Program-made: the position numbers and the translations under genes | Notes under the pieces: generated by a model | What the model saw: only the letters and a program-made list of their open reading frames with translations | What the model was told of the DNA's origin: nothing | The model's database searches: none | NCBI GenBank assembly: GCA_964621755.1 | Contig: CAZUPI010000008.1 | Coordinates: 8,593-72,592, forward strand | Length of the DNA: 64,000 bases | Origin: UMGS1696 sp964621755 | GTDB taxonomy: Bacteria; Bacillota; Clostridia; Oscillospirales; CAG-272 | Reading direction: 5' to 3' | In this document: in pieces, positions 49,398-57,087 of the stretch | Position numbering within the stretch: the stretch's first letter is position 1 | Layout: every line of letters begins with the position of its first letter

Positions 49398-50305
49398 ACA
49401 AAATCAAGCCGCGTGCGCTCAAATTTGGCGATACCATTGGGATTATCGCACCATCCTATGCAATGTCTCCGGAGAATATCAAACCGGCAGCAGACAAGCT
49501 CACTGACCTTGGATTCCGTGTAAAATACGGCAAAAATCTCTTTTCAACAGCATGGGGGTTTGCGGGCTCCGATATCGAACGCGCTGACGATTTTAACGAA
49601 ATGATAGCGGATACAGAGGTAGCTATGCTGTTGTTCGGCGGCGGTGAGGTCGGAAACGAAATCCTGCCTCTTATCGATTGGGAAGCCATTCGCCGCAATC
49701 CAAAAATTTTGTGCAGCTTCAGCGACAGCACAACTGTACTGAACGCTGTGACCTCCCTTACCGGACTTGTCACATTCTATGGTGCATCTCCCCGGACCTT
49801 CTGCAACCTGACCGATTATAACCTCGCATCCTTCGAAAGCAGGATATTGTATGGCGGTACCGCATATGAGAGAAACAGTACGTGGCGGACTATTTGCAGC
49901 GGCAAAGCGGAGGGAATTCTTACAGGCGGATATTTGGTCAATTATGCTGTAATGCAGAACGGTGAATATTTTGCAATCGACAAAGATAAAAACCATATTT
50001 TGTTTCTTGAAGACCACAAAATGTTTTCGACTCCGGCTGTACTCTCAAAATATTTTTCGCACATCGCACAAAGCGGCTTGATGGATAGAGTCACCGGCCT
50101 GATTTTTGGGCATTATGCCGAGGAAGAAACGCCGGAGGTTGATGAGATTCTGCGCAGATTCGGTGAACGTTTCGGCATTCCCGTCGTGCGGTGCGAGGAC
50201 TTTGGTCACGGAGCAAACAATGCGGTATTTCCGATTGGCATATCCGCCAGATTTGACGCGGATGACGGTAAGTTTGAATTTTTGGAGAGCGGTGTACGCA
50301 TATGA
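49394..50305 (+). CDS. S66 family LD-carboxypeptidase
   Basis: This 303-residue peptidase of family S66 removes the terminal D-alanine from peptidoglycan tetrapeptides or acts on related peptides such as microcin. The N-terminal KPRALKFGDTIGIIAPSY and the nucleophile segment CSFSDSTTV are typical; FLEDHK supplies glutamate and LIFGHY the histidine of the Ser-His-Glu triad. There is no signal peptide, so it acts in the cytoplasm in wall recycling. It overlaps the HAD gene by four bases. Confidence 0.9.
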   Translation: MNKIKPRALKFGDTIGIIAPSYAMSPENIKPAADKLTDLGFRVKYGKNLFSTAWGFAGSDIERADDFNEMIADTEVAMLLFGGGEVGNEILPLIDWEAIRRNPKILCSFSDSTTVLNAVTSLTGLVTFYGASPRTFCNLTDYNLASFESRILYGGTAYERNSTWRTICSGKAEGILTGGYLVNYAVMQNGEYFAIDKDKNHILFLEDHKMFSTPAVLSKYFSHIAQSGLMDRVTGLIFGHYAEEETPEVDEILRRFGERFGIPVVRCEDFGHGANNAVFPIGISARFDADDGKFEFLESGVRI

Positions 50306-50308
50306 GCG

Positions 50309-50453
50309 ATTACATAAACAATAGGAGTTGAAGCGGCGGAAACGCGGAATATCGCGATATACCTCCATTGGGGATATACAAAGCTTGTAACTTGGGCTGG
50401 GGAGGACGGTTCTCTGGTGCTTTATTATGGAAAGGAGTTACGTGGAGACAGCG
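50309..50453 (+). other. Possible decayed coding sequence
   Basis: Between the LD-carboxypeptidase stop and ATG 50454 one plus-strand frame is open for about 45 codons without a start (through AIYLHWGYTKLV and WAGEDGSLVLYYG). It ends at TGA near 50463. It could be a remnant; no family is recognised. Confidence 0.3.
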
Positions 50454-50612
50454 ATGAAATATGATAAAGCGGTGCACGAGGAAAGACCGGAAATGATCGA
50501 GAAAAACGGACGAACCGCAAAGGTGCGCGTGCTTTCCGAAGAGGACTACCTCCAAAAGCTCAATGAGGAGCTTGACTTTGAGAAAAAAAGATTGCTTGGG
50601 GAGGTTTTATGA
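50454..50612 (+). CDS. Short NTP pyrophosphohydrolase-like protein, probably truncated
   Basis: These 52 residues (MKYDKAV...PEMIEKNGRTAKVRVLSEEDYLQKLNEEL) follow the N-terminus of small phosphoribosyl-ATP/nucleotide pyrophosphohydrolase-like proteins, which begin YNKLVRDKIPEII and are about 100 residues long. The C-terminal acidic helices are missing. GGAG is eight bases before ATG 50454, and TGA overlaps the next start (ATGA at 50609-50612), so it is still translated in coupling. The frame also runs nine codons upstream of this ATG. Either a degraded enzyme or a small adaptor. Confidence 0.5.
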   Translation: MKYDKAVHEERPEMIEKNGRTAKVRVLSEEDYLQKLNEELDFEKKRLLGEVL

Positions 50613-51607
50613 ATTCATCGAATCTCAAAACGTATGCGCTTCGGCTGTACGATTTTTGCGACTATCCGGCGGTACGTTATAAAATATTGACCTCCCTGCT
50701 TGATGTTCCGTTGACCGACCAACGGGTAAGCGAGCTGTATCCGAAGTTTTTATACAGCGATATCGTTGAGGAAATGTTCGAGACACAGGATAAATACGGC
50801 GGGTGGGGGCGCCTGACTTCCAAAGATTACTCAGTAAAAGCGAAAATTCCGACTTCTGCCACCGGAATCGAACGTTGTCTGTATATTGGGCTAAAGTACG
50901 ATGACCGCGATATTTTATTAAACGCATACGGCTATCTTGAGGATTTTTTGACAGGGCAAAGCCGTGAAAAATTGTACAATAAAAATGAACGTGCGATACC
51001 GTGGAAAACCGCGTCGATATGCGGCCTCATCGAGAGTATCAAACCATACAATGAGCTGTGCGACGACACCTATGCTAAGTGGATGTACATAGCGGGACGG
51101 GCATATGAATCGGGTGAATATTCGTACGAACGGGACCGCGCGGCACAGCACGACATCTTTTTGACCCGCGAAGACCGCTTGATACCCATGCAATTTGGTC
51201 TGCTTTTCTGTCGACATGAGGAGGTGCCGGCTTCGCTTGAGAATGCGATGCTGAGGCATCACGGTGCGGAAGCCTATTACCATGGTTACTTCTGGAACAA
51301 TTGCCCGGTGAAGCTGCCCGATTCTTTTGTATATGAAAAGACCAGACGCTGGTTCAAATTGTTCAATTATATTAACAGCTTTCATGGCTCGTCTCTGTAT
51401 CTCGCGGAATCGGTGGAATGGCTTCTTTCAAATGTAAATCACGACGGGCTGTGGGACTGGGGTACCCAAACCAAGGACCCATGGGGTTATTTCGGGTATT
51501 TTTCGACTACACGAAAGTATAAAGTGAACCGTGTAGTCGATTGCACGATGGAAATTCTGACCTTTTTCAAAAAATATATCGAAAACAACCCAGAGGTGTG
51601 TCAATGA
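50609..51607 (+). CDS. Hypothetical protein with prenyltransferase/squalene-cyclase-like pattern
   Basis: This 332-residue soluble, mostly helical protein has aromatic-rich repeats such as QDKYGGWGRL near residue 62, IPWKTASICGLIE and NVNHDGLWDWG near residue 282. These recall alpha/alpha-toroid proteins (squalene cyclase, prenyltransferase beta-subunit-like) but lack a DxDD motif. I do not recognise the family. It is coupled to the short upstream frame by ATGA and followed after four bases by a decayed transporter fragment. A secreted form is unlikely, as there is no signal peptide. Confidence 0.6.
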   Translation: MNSSNLKTYALRLYDFCDYPAVRYKILTSLLDVPLTDQRVSELYPKFLYSDIVEEMFETQDKYGGWGRLTSKDYSVKAKIPTSATGIERCLYIGLKYDDRDILLNAYGYLEDFLTGQSREKLYNKNERAIPWKTASICGLIESIKPYNELCDDTYAKWMYIAGRAYESGEYSYERDRAAQHDIFLTREDRLIPMQFGLLFCRHEEVPASLENAMLRHHGAEAYYHGYFWNNCPVKLPDSFVYEKTRRWFKLFNYINSFHGSSLYLAESVEWLLSNVNHDGLWDWGTQTKDPWGYFGYFSTTRKYKVNRVVDCTMEILTFFKKYIENNPEVCQ

Positions 51608-51611
51608 CTGA

Positions 51612-51827
51612 GACTTTTACATATCTCATGCGCTGTTATACAACCGTGATTTTTACCGCGATGTCTTTGGTGATCCGGACGATAGATATAAGTTAGTGAG
51701 CGACGGAAAATGGACATACGATCAGCTCAATCCTCTCATTGAGGCAGCTTACACCGATGTAAACGGCAACAGTACGGCTGATGCGAACGGATGTGAGTCC
51801 CAAAAAATAAAGGGGGGGAACTTTTGA
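51612..51827 (+). pseudogene. Fragment of a sugar-binding ABC lipoprotein gene
   Basis: A frame without start codon (stop TGA 51609, end TGA 51825-51827) encodes a stretch with ALLYNRDFYRDVFGDPDD, YKLVSDGKWTYDQLNPLI and TDVNGNSTADANG. It aligns by eye with the LFNKTMIEDFGLDNPYEL...SGKWT...DVDGDGKWTMND part of the solute-binding protein at 44564. Both ends are missing; the right end stops where the palindrome at 51809 begins. A clear remnant of a lost paralogue. Confidence 0.7.
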
Positions 51828-51843
51828 AAAAGTTTCCCCCTTT
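51809..51843. terminator. Palindrome between the fragment and aroQ
   Basis: AAAGGGGGGGAACTTTT and AAAAAGTTTCCCCCTTT pair with one slipped G around a single base; a family member 48 bases past the aroQ stop. It replaces the end of the decayed transporter fragment. Confidence 0.7.
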
Positions 51844-51890
51844 GCCTATATATCGTTGAGGCATAGTATCATAAAATCAAAAATTATCAC

Positions 51891-52331
51891 TTACTGGCGT
51901 TTTTTTAACTCTTCTGCCAGCCACAGGACAGCTTCGCGGTAGCCTGCGATGCCATGTCCGACTATCGTTTTTACCGCAACGTATGACACATACGAATGCT
52001 TGCGGAATTCCTCGCGGCTGCTCACATCTGAAATATGAACTTCCACGGTCGGAATTGCAACCGCCTTGAGTGCGTCAAGAATCGCCACGCTGGTGTGCGT
52101 ATATGCTGCCGGATTTATCACAATTCCATCGACTACCCCGTACGACTCCTGAATTTTATCCACAATTGCGCCCTCGTGGTTCGATTGATAAATCTCACAC
52201 TCTACACCGGCGTCTGCGCATGCCTGCTGTACAGTCTGTGTCAGAAATTCGTAATTTTCTTTTCCGTAAATTTTTGGTTCCCGAATACCAAGCATGTTTA
52301 AATTCGGCCCGTTGATTATGAGAAATTTCAT
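51891..52331 (-). CDS. aroQ: Type II 3-dehydroquinate dehydratase
   Basis: This 146-residue enzyme converts 3-dehydroquinate to 3-dehydroshikimate. It has the LIINGPNLNMLGIREP start with the N-G-P-N-L-N-xLG motif, the tyrosine-loop IYG, EIYQSNHEG, INPAAYTHTSVAI and VEVHISDV. It is the last gene of the shikimate operon, starting one base after the aroEK stop. A palindromic terminator lies downstream. Confidence 0.97.
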   Translation of the reverse strand: MKFLIINGPNLNMLGIREPKIYGKENYEFLTQTVQQACADAGVECEIYQSNHEGAIVDKIQESYGVVDGIVINPAAYTHTSVAILDALKAVAIPTVEVHISDVSSREEFRKHSYVSYVAVKTIVGHGIAGYREAVLWLAEELKKRQ

Positions 52332-52332
52332 C

Positions 52333-53568
52333 TTATAGTCCCACCTTGTCCAGTATTTTTTGAGCGTTTACCGCTACGTCTACCGTATCGACCGCAATTT
52401 CAAAATCGCATACCGCACGATAAAGAGGCAAACGCTCCGCGAAAAGTTCGCGTATATCTCTCGACTGTGATATCGGACGTCCATCCGTCGGCAAAATTGA
52501 CACATCACGGTTCAGAAAGACTACGGTGCTGTTCTGCACGAGCAGGGGATGGTTTTCTGGACGTGTGACAATTCCACCTCCTGTCGCAATCACAAGAGAC
52601 GATTCCTGTGAGACCTCCGCGAGCACTTCATGTTCCATTTTGCGGAAATATTCCTCACCGTGTGCCGCGAATATTTCTGGAATTGTCACACCGGCACGCT
52701 GTACAATAAGTTCATCCGTATCGATAAATTCACGTCCGGTCGCTTCAGCCAGTGCGCCGCCAATCGTGCTCTTACCGCTTCCGGGCATCCCGACGAGCAT
52801 GAGGTTCTTTTTTCCGCGCGATATTGCTTCCGTCACACGCACGATTTCACTGTCATCGATTTTTTTGCCGGTGAACAGCTCGGACGCCATTTTGGCCTGT
52901 GCGACGAGCATCGTAAGTCCAGTAACTGCACGAACGCCGCGCACCCTTGCTTCATGCACCAGCGCGGTTTCAGCAGGATTGTAAATCATGTCGCAGACAC
53001 CGGAAAGATGTGGAAAAGCATCAAGCGATGCCGGAGATTTGCCGGCATTCGGGTACATCCCCACGGGACTTGTATTGATGAGAATCTCACCGTCGCTGTG
53101 ATGAGAAAGAGTTTCCGGTGTGTTTTCCTTATGCGAAATAATCACGACTTCACGTGCCATCCGGTCGGCAGCAACGGTACGTGCGGTCATCGAAGCACCA
53201 CCGCTTCCCAGAATCAGCACTTTTTTGCCGCGTATATCGATTCCGGCGTGATCGAGCAGATAGGAAAAACCGTAGTAATCCGTGTTGTCTCCCCGCAGGC
53301 CGCCGTTTTTCGTACGTGTAATGGTATTGACCGAACCGATCCGTATCGCTTCGTCCGATATTTCATCGAGAAAGGGCATGACCGTCTTTTTGTAGGGTAT
53401 CGTTACATTCAGCGCAGTATAGTCGGCGGACTTGAGAAACGGTCCGACTTCCTCTTCCGCCATTTCGTACAATTTATATTCATAATCGCCGAGCATCGCG
53501 TGAATTTCCGGCGAATAGCTGTGACCGAGGGTCTTACCGATTAATCCGTATTTCCGTTTTTCACTCAT
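52333..53568 (-). CDS. Fused shikimate dehydrogenase-shikimate kinase
   Basis: This 411-residue bifunctional protein (an aroE-aroK fusion) has two parts. Residues 1 to about 250 are AroE (GLIGKTLGHSYSPEIH, LNVTIPYKK, GDNTDYYGF, NAD(P) loop LGSGGASMTA, NTSPVGMYPN). From about residue 253 AroK follows (P-loop VGMPGSGKST, DTDELIV, ATGGGIV and the RPIS lid region). It catalyses two consecutive-in-pathway steps, reduction of dehydroshikimate and phosphorylation of shikimate. It overlaps the aroC stop by four bases. Confidence 0.95.
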   Translation of the reverse strand: MSEKRKYGLIGKTLGHSYSPEIHAMLGDYEYKLYEMAEEEVGPFLKSADYTALNVTIPYKKTVMPFLDEISDEAIRIGSVNTITRTKNGGLRGDNTDYYGFSYLLDHAGIDIRGKKVLILGSGGASMTARTVAADRMAREVVIISHKENTPETLSHHSDGEILINTSPVGMYPNAGKSPASLDAFPHLSGVCDMIYNPAETALVHEARVRGVRAVTGLTMLVAQAKMASELFTGKKIDDSEIVRVTEAISRGKKNLMLVGMPGSGKSTIGGALAEATGREFIDTDELIVQRAGVTIPEIFAAHGEEYFRKMEHEVLAEVSQESSLVIATGGGIVTRPENHPLLVQNSTVVFLNRDVSILPTDGRPISQSRDIRELFAERLPLYRAVCDFEIAVDTVDVAVNAQKILDKVGL

Positions 53569-54665
53569 TTTTCCAATTCTCCTTCATCATATAGGGTGTC
53601 AAATACCGCTATCGCCGCTGCGGCTTCCATCACCGGAACCGCGCGCAGAACAATACACGGGTCGTGGCGGCCGCCGATTACGAGCTTGACGTTTTCCATC
53701 GTTTGCAGGTTTACGCTGTCCTGCTCGCGGCTGATTGACGGCGTAGGCTTGATTGCAGCACGGAAAAGGATTGGCATTCCGTTTGTCATACCACCCTGTA
53801 TGCCGCCGCTGTTGTTGGTTTTGGTTGAAATCGTCACCCCATCGGTTATAAAGGGGTCGTTGTTTTCCGAGCCTCTGAGCGTAGTTGATGCAAATCCGTT
53901 CCCGAATTCCACTCCTTTAACCGCCGGAATGCTGAAAACAATACTGGAAATCCGGCTTTCCATACCGCCAAACATATGCTCACCCAGTCCCACAGGAAGT
54001 CCACAGACCGCGCATTCGATAACACCGCCGACCGAATCTAGGTCCATCCGCGCGGCTTCGATGGCGTTCATCATCTGTGTGCCGGCGGCTTCGTCAAGCA
54101 CCGGAAAGCTGTGGGACAAAACAACATCAAAATCCGATTTTGCAACATGAACCGGGTCGAACGGAACGTCACGGATGCCGGCGACGCTGGCGATGTGTGC
54201 TCCGACAAAAATGCCGCGCCGCGCAAGCTCGTCCTTCAGAATCCCGCCGATGATGCAAAGCGGAGCCGTGAGTCTGCCGGAGAAGTGACCGCCGCCTCGC
54301 AGGTCAACTACCTCGCCGCGATTGCTGTACTTTACGCGCGCGGTATAATCGGCATGAGAGGGACGCGGAATGTCGGCAAGCTTGCTGTAATCGCCGGAAC
54401 GCTGGTTGGTGTTGCGTATCACCGCGCGGAAAACGTCTCCATTTGTCTTGTCGTCGACAACACCGGAGAGAAATTCCGGAATATCCGGCTCGCGCCTTTG
54501 GGTGGAATATTGATTCCGGCCGGGCGCGCGGCGTTCCATGAATTTTTGCAAAGATTCACGGTCAATTTTGATTCCGGCGGGGATTCCCTCTGCGATAACC
54601 CCGATTTCCTCACTGTGCGACCCGCCAAAAATTCTGATTCTTATATTTTTACCGTATTCTGTCAT
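53565..54665 (-). CDS. aroC: Chorismate synthase
   Basis: This 366-residue FMN-dependent enzyme forms chorismate from EPSP. Signatures are RIFGGSHSEEIGVIAEGIP near the start, GRNQYSTQRREPDIPEFLSGV, RPSHADYTA and the late KTNNSGGIQGGMTNGMPI. The gene overlaps both neighbours by four bases, so the operon is translationally coupled throughout. Confidence 0.96.
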   Translation of the reverse strand: MTEYGKNIRIRIFGGSHSEEIGVIAEGIPAGIKIDRESLQKFMERRAPGRNQYSTQRREPDIPEFLSGVVDDKTNGDVFRAVIRNTNQRSGDYSKLADIPRPSHADYTARVKYSNRGEVVDLRGGGHFSGRLTAPLCIIGGILKDELARRGIFVGAHIASVAGIRDVPFDPVHVAKSDFDVVLSHSFPVLDEAAGTQMMNAIEAARMDLDSVGGVIECAVCGLPVGLGEHMFGGMESRISSIVFSIPAVKGVEFGNGFASTTLRGSENNDPFITDGVTISTKTNNSGGIQGGMTNGMPILFRAAIKPTPSISREQDSVNLQTMENVKLVIGGRHDPCIVLRAVPVMEAAAAIAVFDTLYDEGELEK

Positions 54666-55927
54666 AGCTTTTCCTCACATATTTTTTCGAAATCCTCGAA
54701 AAATGCCGGATAGGACTTTGCTACCGTTTCGGCTTGTTCGATTGTCACCGGATTTTCCGAAATGATTGATGCAATTGCTGCCGACATCGCGATTCTGTGG
54801 TCGTTATATGAGGACACTGTGCCGCCGTGAAGCTTGGGTTTGCCCGCAATTACCAACGAATCACCGGAAATTTCTACATCAGCGCCAAGACTGCATAAGG
54901 TTTCACGGATGGTCGCGAGTCTGTCACTTTCTTTCAGCCGTAATCTGCCGCAGTTTTCGATAGTCGTCGTTCCCTCAGCCGCGGATGCCAGAACCGACAC
55001 AATCGGAATCAAATCCGGGACGTCCGAAGCATCGATTGCGTTATCCGGCGCGTGAAGCTGTTCACCGCACACACGAACACAGTTCCCTGATACAGAGACA
55101 TTTGCTCCAAAGTCAGACAAAATGCGGACAATCGCACGGTCCCCTTGTGGAGATTGCAAATTAAGCCCGCGAACCGTTACCCCTTCTTTAGAAAACGCAC
55201 CGCCGACTAGGAAAAATGCTGCGTTCGACCAGTCTCCCTCAACTGCTATCTCCTGAGGAGAAGCATATCTTTGGGCTGGAATTTCAAATACACCGCCGCA
55301 CTCCCGTACCGCTATCCCAAAATCCTGCAGCGCATGCAGCGTGATGTCAATATACGGCCGCGATTCGATTTTTCCGGTGAGCGTTATCCGAGAATTCTCT
55401 CCGGTCAGCGGAAGCGCGAGGAGAAGTCCAGTTACAAACTGAGACGACACCCCGCCGTCAAGCTGATATTCACCACCCGATATCCTGCCGCGCGTCAGAA
55501 ACGGATTGGACCCCTTTGCGGACAATTCCGCACCATGTTCGACGAGTTGTTCATATAACGGAGACAAAGGTCTGTCAGGAAGCCGTCCGTGGCAGATAAA
55601 CCGCGAATCAACACTCGCCGCAAGGACAACGGGAAGCATAAATCGAAGGGTCGAGCCGGATTCTCCGCAGTCAAGCTCCGCTTCCTGCGGTCTGTTCCCA
55701 GAAATCGGCTGAACCATATATACACCACTGTCTGTCTCACGAATGTCCGCACCAAGGGCATTTAAACACCGTATCGTGGCGCGAATATCCTCATTTGTTG
55801 TCCGGCATATAATTTTAGTCGGACCATCCGCAAACGCGGCACAGATGAACAGTCGGTGTGCATGAGACTTTGACGGAATCGCGTCAAGAACGCCGTACGG
55901 CGCAGGACTATTCAGTGTTATTTTCAT
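54662..55927 (-). CDS. aroA: 3-Phosphoshikimate 1-carboxyvinyltransferase (EPSP synthase)
   Basis: This 421-residue enzyme transfers enolpyruvyl from PEP to shikimate-3-phosphate. It contains the substrate-lysine region PSKSHAHRLFICAAF, the LDCGESGSTLRFMLPV motif and the C-terminal RLRLKESDRLATI. The usual N-terminal glycine loop LxGNAGTA/LDCGESGST form is of class II-like bacterial type. It overlaps aroB and aroC by four bases each. Confidence 0.96.
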   Translation of the reverse strand: MKITLNSPAPYGVLDAIPSKSHAHRLFICAAFADGPTKIICRTTNEDIRATIRCLNALGADIRETDSGVYMVQPISGNRPQEAELDCGESGSTLRFMLPVVLAASVDSRFICHGRLPDRPLSPLYEQLVEHGAELSAKGSNPFLTRGRISGGEYQLDGGVSSQFVTGLLLALPLTGENSRITLTGKIESRPYIDITLHALQDFGIAVRECGGVFEIPAQRYASPQEIAVEGDWSNAAFFLVGGAFSKEGVTVRGLNLQSPQGDRAIVRILSDFGANVSVSGNCVRVCGEQLHAPDNAIDASDVPDLIPIVSVLASAAEGTTTIENCGRLRLKESDRLATIRETLCSLGADVEISGDSLVIAGKPKLHGGTVSSYNDHRIAMSAAIASIISENPVTIEQAETVAKSYPAFFEDFEKICEEKL

Positions 55928-56979
55928 TTTAAACCATCCTCAATTATCTGGAGTAATTCTTCCGACGGATATTTGAACAGCTCCGACTTGCCAAGGGAAG
56001 TCGGAATAACAAGCGTTATCATACTGCCGCGCATTTTTTTGTCGTGCAGCGTTACTTCATACAGCCGTTCTGCAGTATATCCTTCCGGCATGTCAAAGGA
56101 AAGGCCATACTTTTCCAGCAAACCGAGCAATACGGGAAGTACTCCTGCATCACACATCCCGCGCTTCACCGCTGCACGGGTGATAACTGCCATCCCTATA
56201 GCAACCGCATGTCCGTGCGGAATGGTGTATTCTGATAAAGCTTCAACTGCGTGTCCGACTGTGTGGCCAAGATTCAGCGTCTGACGGATACCATTGTCGT
56301 AAAGGTCGCGCGATACCACATCAATCTTGTCGCGTACACACATCGCGATAACTTCGTCGATCACATCGCCTGCCTTTTTCTCTTCAAGCAAATCGAGAAG
56401 AGGTTTGTCGCTGATAAATCCATATTTTATTACTTCTGCCATACCGTCGCTGAAATAGACATCGGAAAGAGTCGAAATCGTGTTTGTATCACATACCACC
56501 AGTGCGGGTTCGTGGAAGGCGCCTGCCTGATTTTTACCGGAGGCCAAATCTACCGCTGTCTTTCCTCCAACCGACGAGTCCGTCGCGGCAATCAAAGATG
56601 TCGGAACCTGCACATACTTAATCCCGCGCAGATAAACCGCCGCCGCAAATCCGCTGAGGTCCCCAACGACGCCGCCGCCGAGTGCGAATATCACATCCGT
56701 TCTCGTCAGCTTGCATTCCGCCATGTGATTCAGCAGAGATTCAAGCGTTCGCATATTCTTTGCCTGCTCGCCATGTGCAAAAACAAACTCCGGACACACT
56801 TCAAATCCACCGCGCACCAAGCTGTCGCGTAAAGCCTCACCATATATCGCATAAACATTGTCATCAGAGACTATTACCGCGCGCCCGACTTTTCCAAGCG
56901 CTTCCGCAGCATACTCCCCAGCTTTTGCGATCGCTCCTTTGTCAATTACAATTTCATAACTTTTCGCCTGAATCTTCAT
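55924..56979 (-). CDS. aroB: 3-Dehydroquinate synthase
   Basis: This 351-residue NAD- and metal-dependent enzyme forms 3-dehydroquinate from DAHP. It has GGGVVGDLSGFAAAVYLRG, PTSLIAATDSSVGGKTAVDL with the active-site lysine, a GAFHEP segment, and metal ligands in LNLGHTVGHAVE and the IPHGHAVAIGM segment. ATG 56979 is preferred because GGAGTGG precedes it; ATG 56994 adds five residues without a ribosome site. It heads the operon aroB-aroA-aroC-aroEK-aroQ; only a weak TATAAT is visible upstream. Confidence 0.95.
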   Translation of the reverse strand: MKIQAKSYEIVIDKGAIAKAGEYAAEALGKVGRAVIVSDDNVYAIYGEALRDSLVRGGFEVCPEFVFAHGEQAKNMRTLESLLNHMAECKLTRTDVIFALGGGVVGDLSGFAAAVYLRGIKYVQVPTSLIAATDSSVGGKTAVDLASGKNQAGAFHEPALVVCDTNTISTLSDVYFSDGMAEVIKYGFISDKPLLDLLEEKKAGDVIDEVIAMCVRDKIDVVSRDLYDNGIRQTLNLGHTVGHAVEALSEYTIPHGHAVAIGMAVITRAAVKRGMCDAGVLPVLLGLLEKYGLSFDMPEGYTAERLYEVTLHDKKMRGSMITLVIPTSLGKSELFKYPSEELLQIIEDGLK

Positions 56980-57034
56980 CTCATTCCACTCCATTTAAAA
57001 TATATTATAATATGTAAAAAGGTTTTGAAGGGGT

Positions 57035-57070
57035 CTGGGGGTGACTTTTCCTCAAAAAGTCATCCCCCAG
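57035..57070 (-). terminator. Palindrome between GH36 and aroB
   Basis: CTGGGGGTGACTTTT and AAAAGTCATCCCCCAG pair around a five-base loop, with the typical AAAAAGGTTTTGAAGGGG flank. It lies 17 bases past the GH36 stop. Confidence 0.75.
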
Positions 57071-57087
57071 CCACTCTCCTCTATGGA

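Noticed and set aside
52630..53544. 304-codon plus-strand frame opposite aroEK
   Set aside because: Antisense shadow; the aroEK product is unmistakable.
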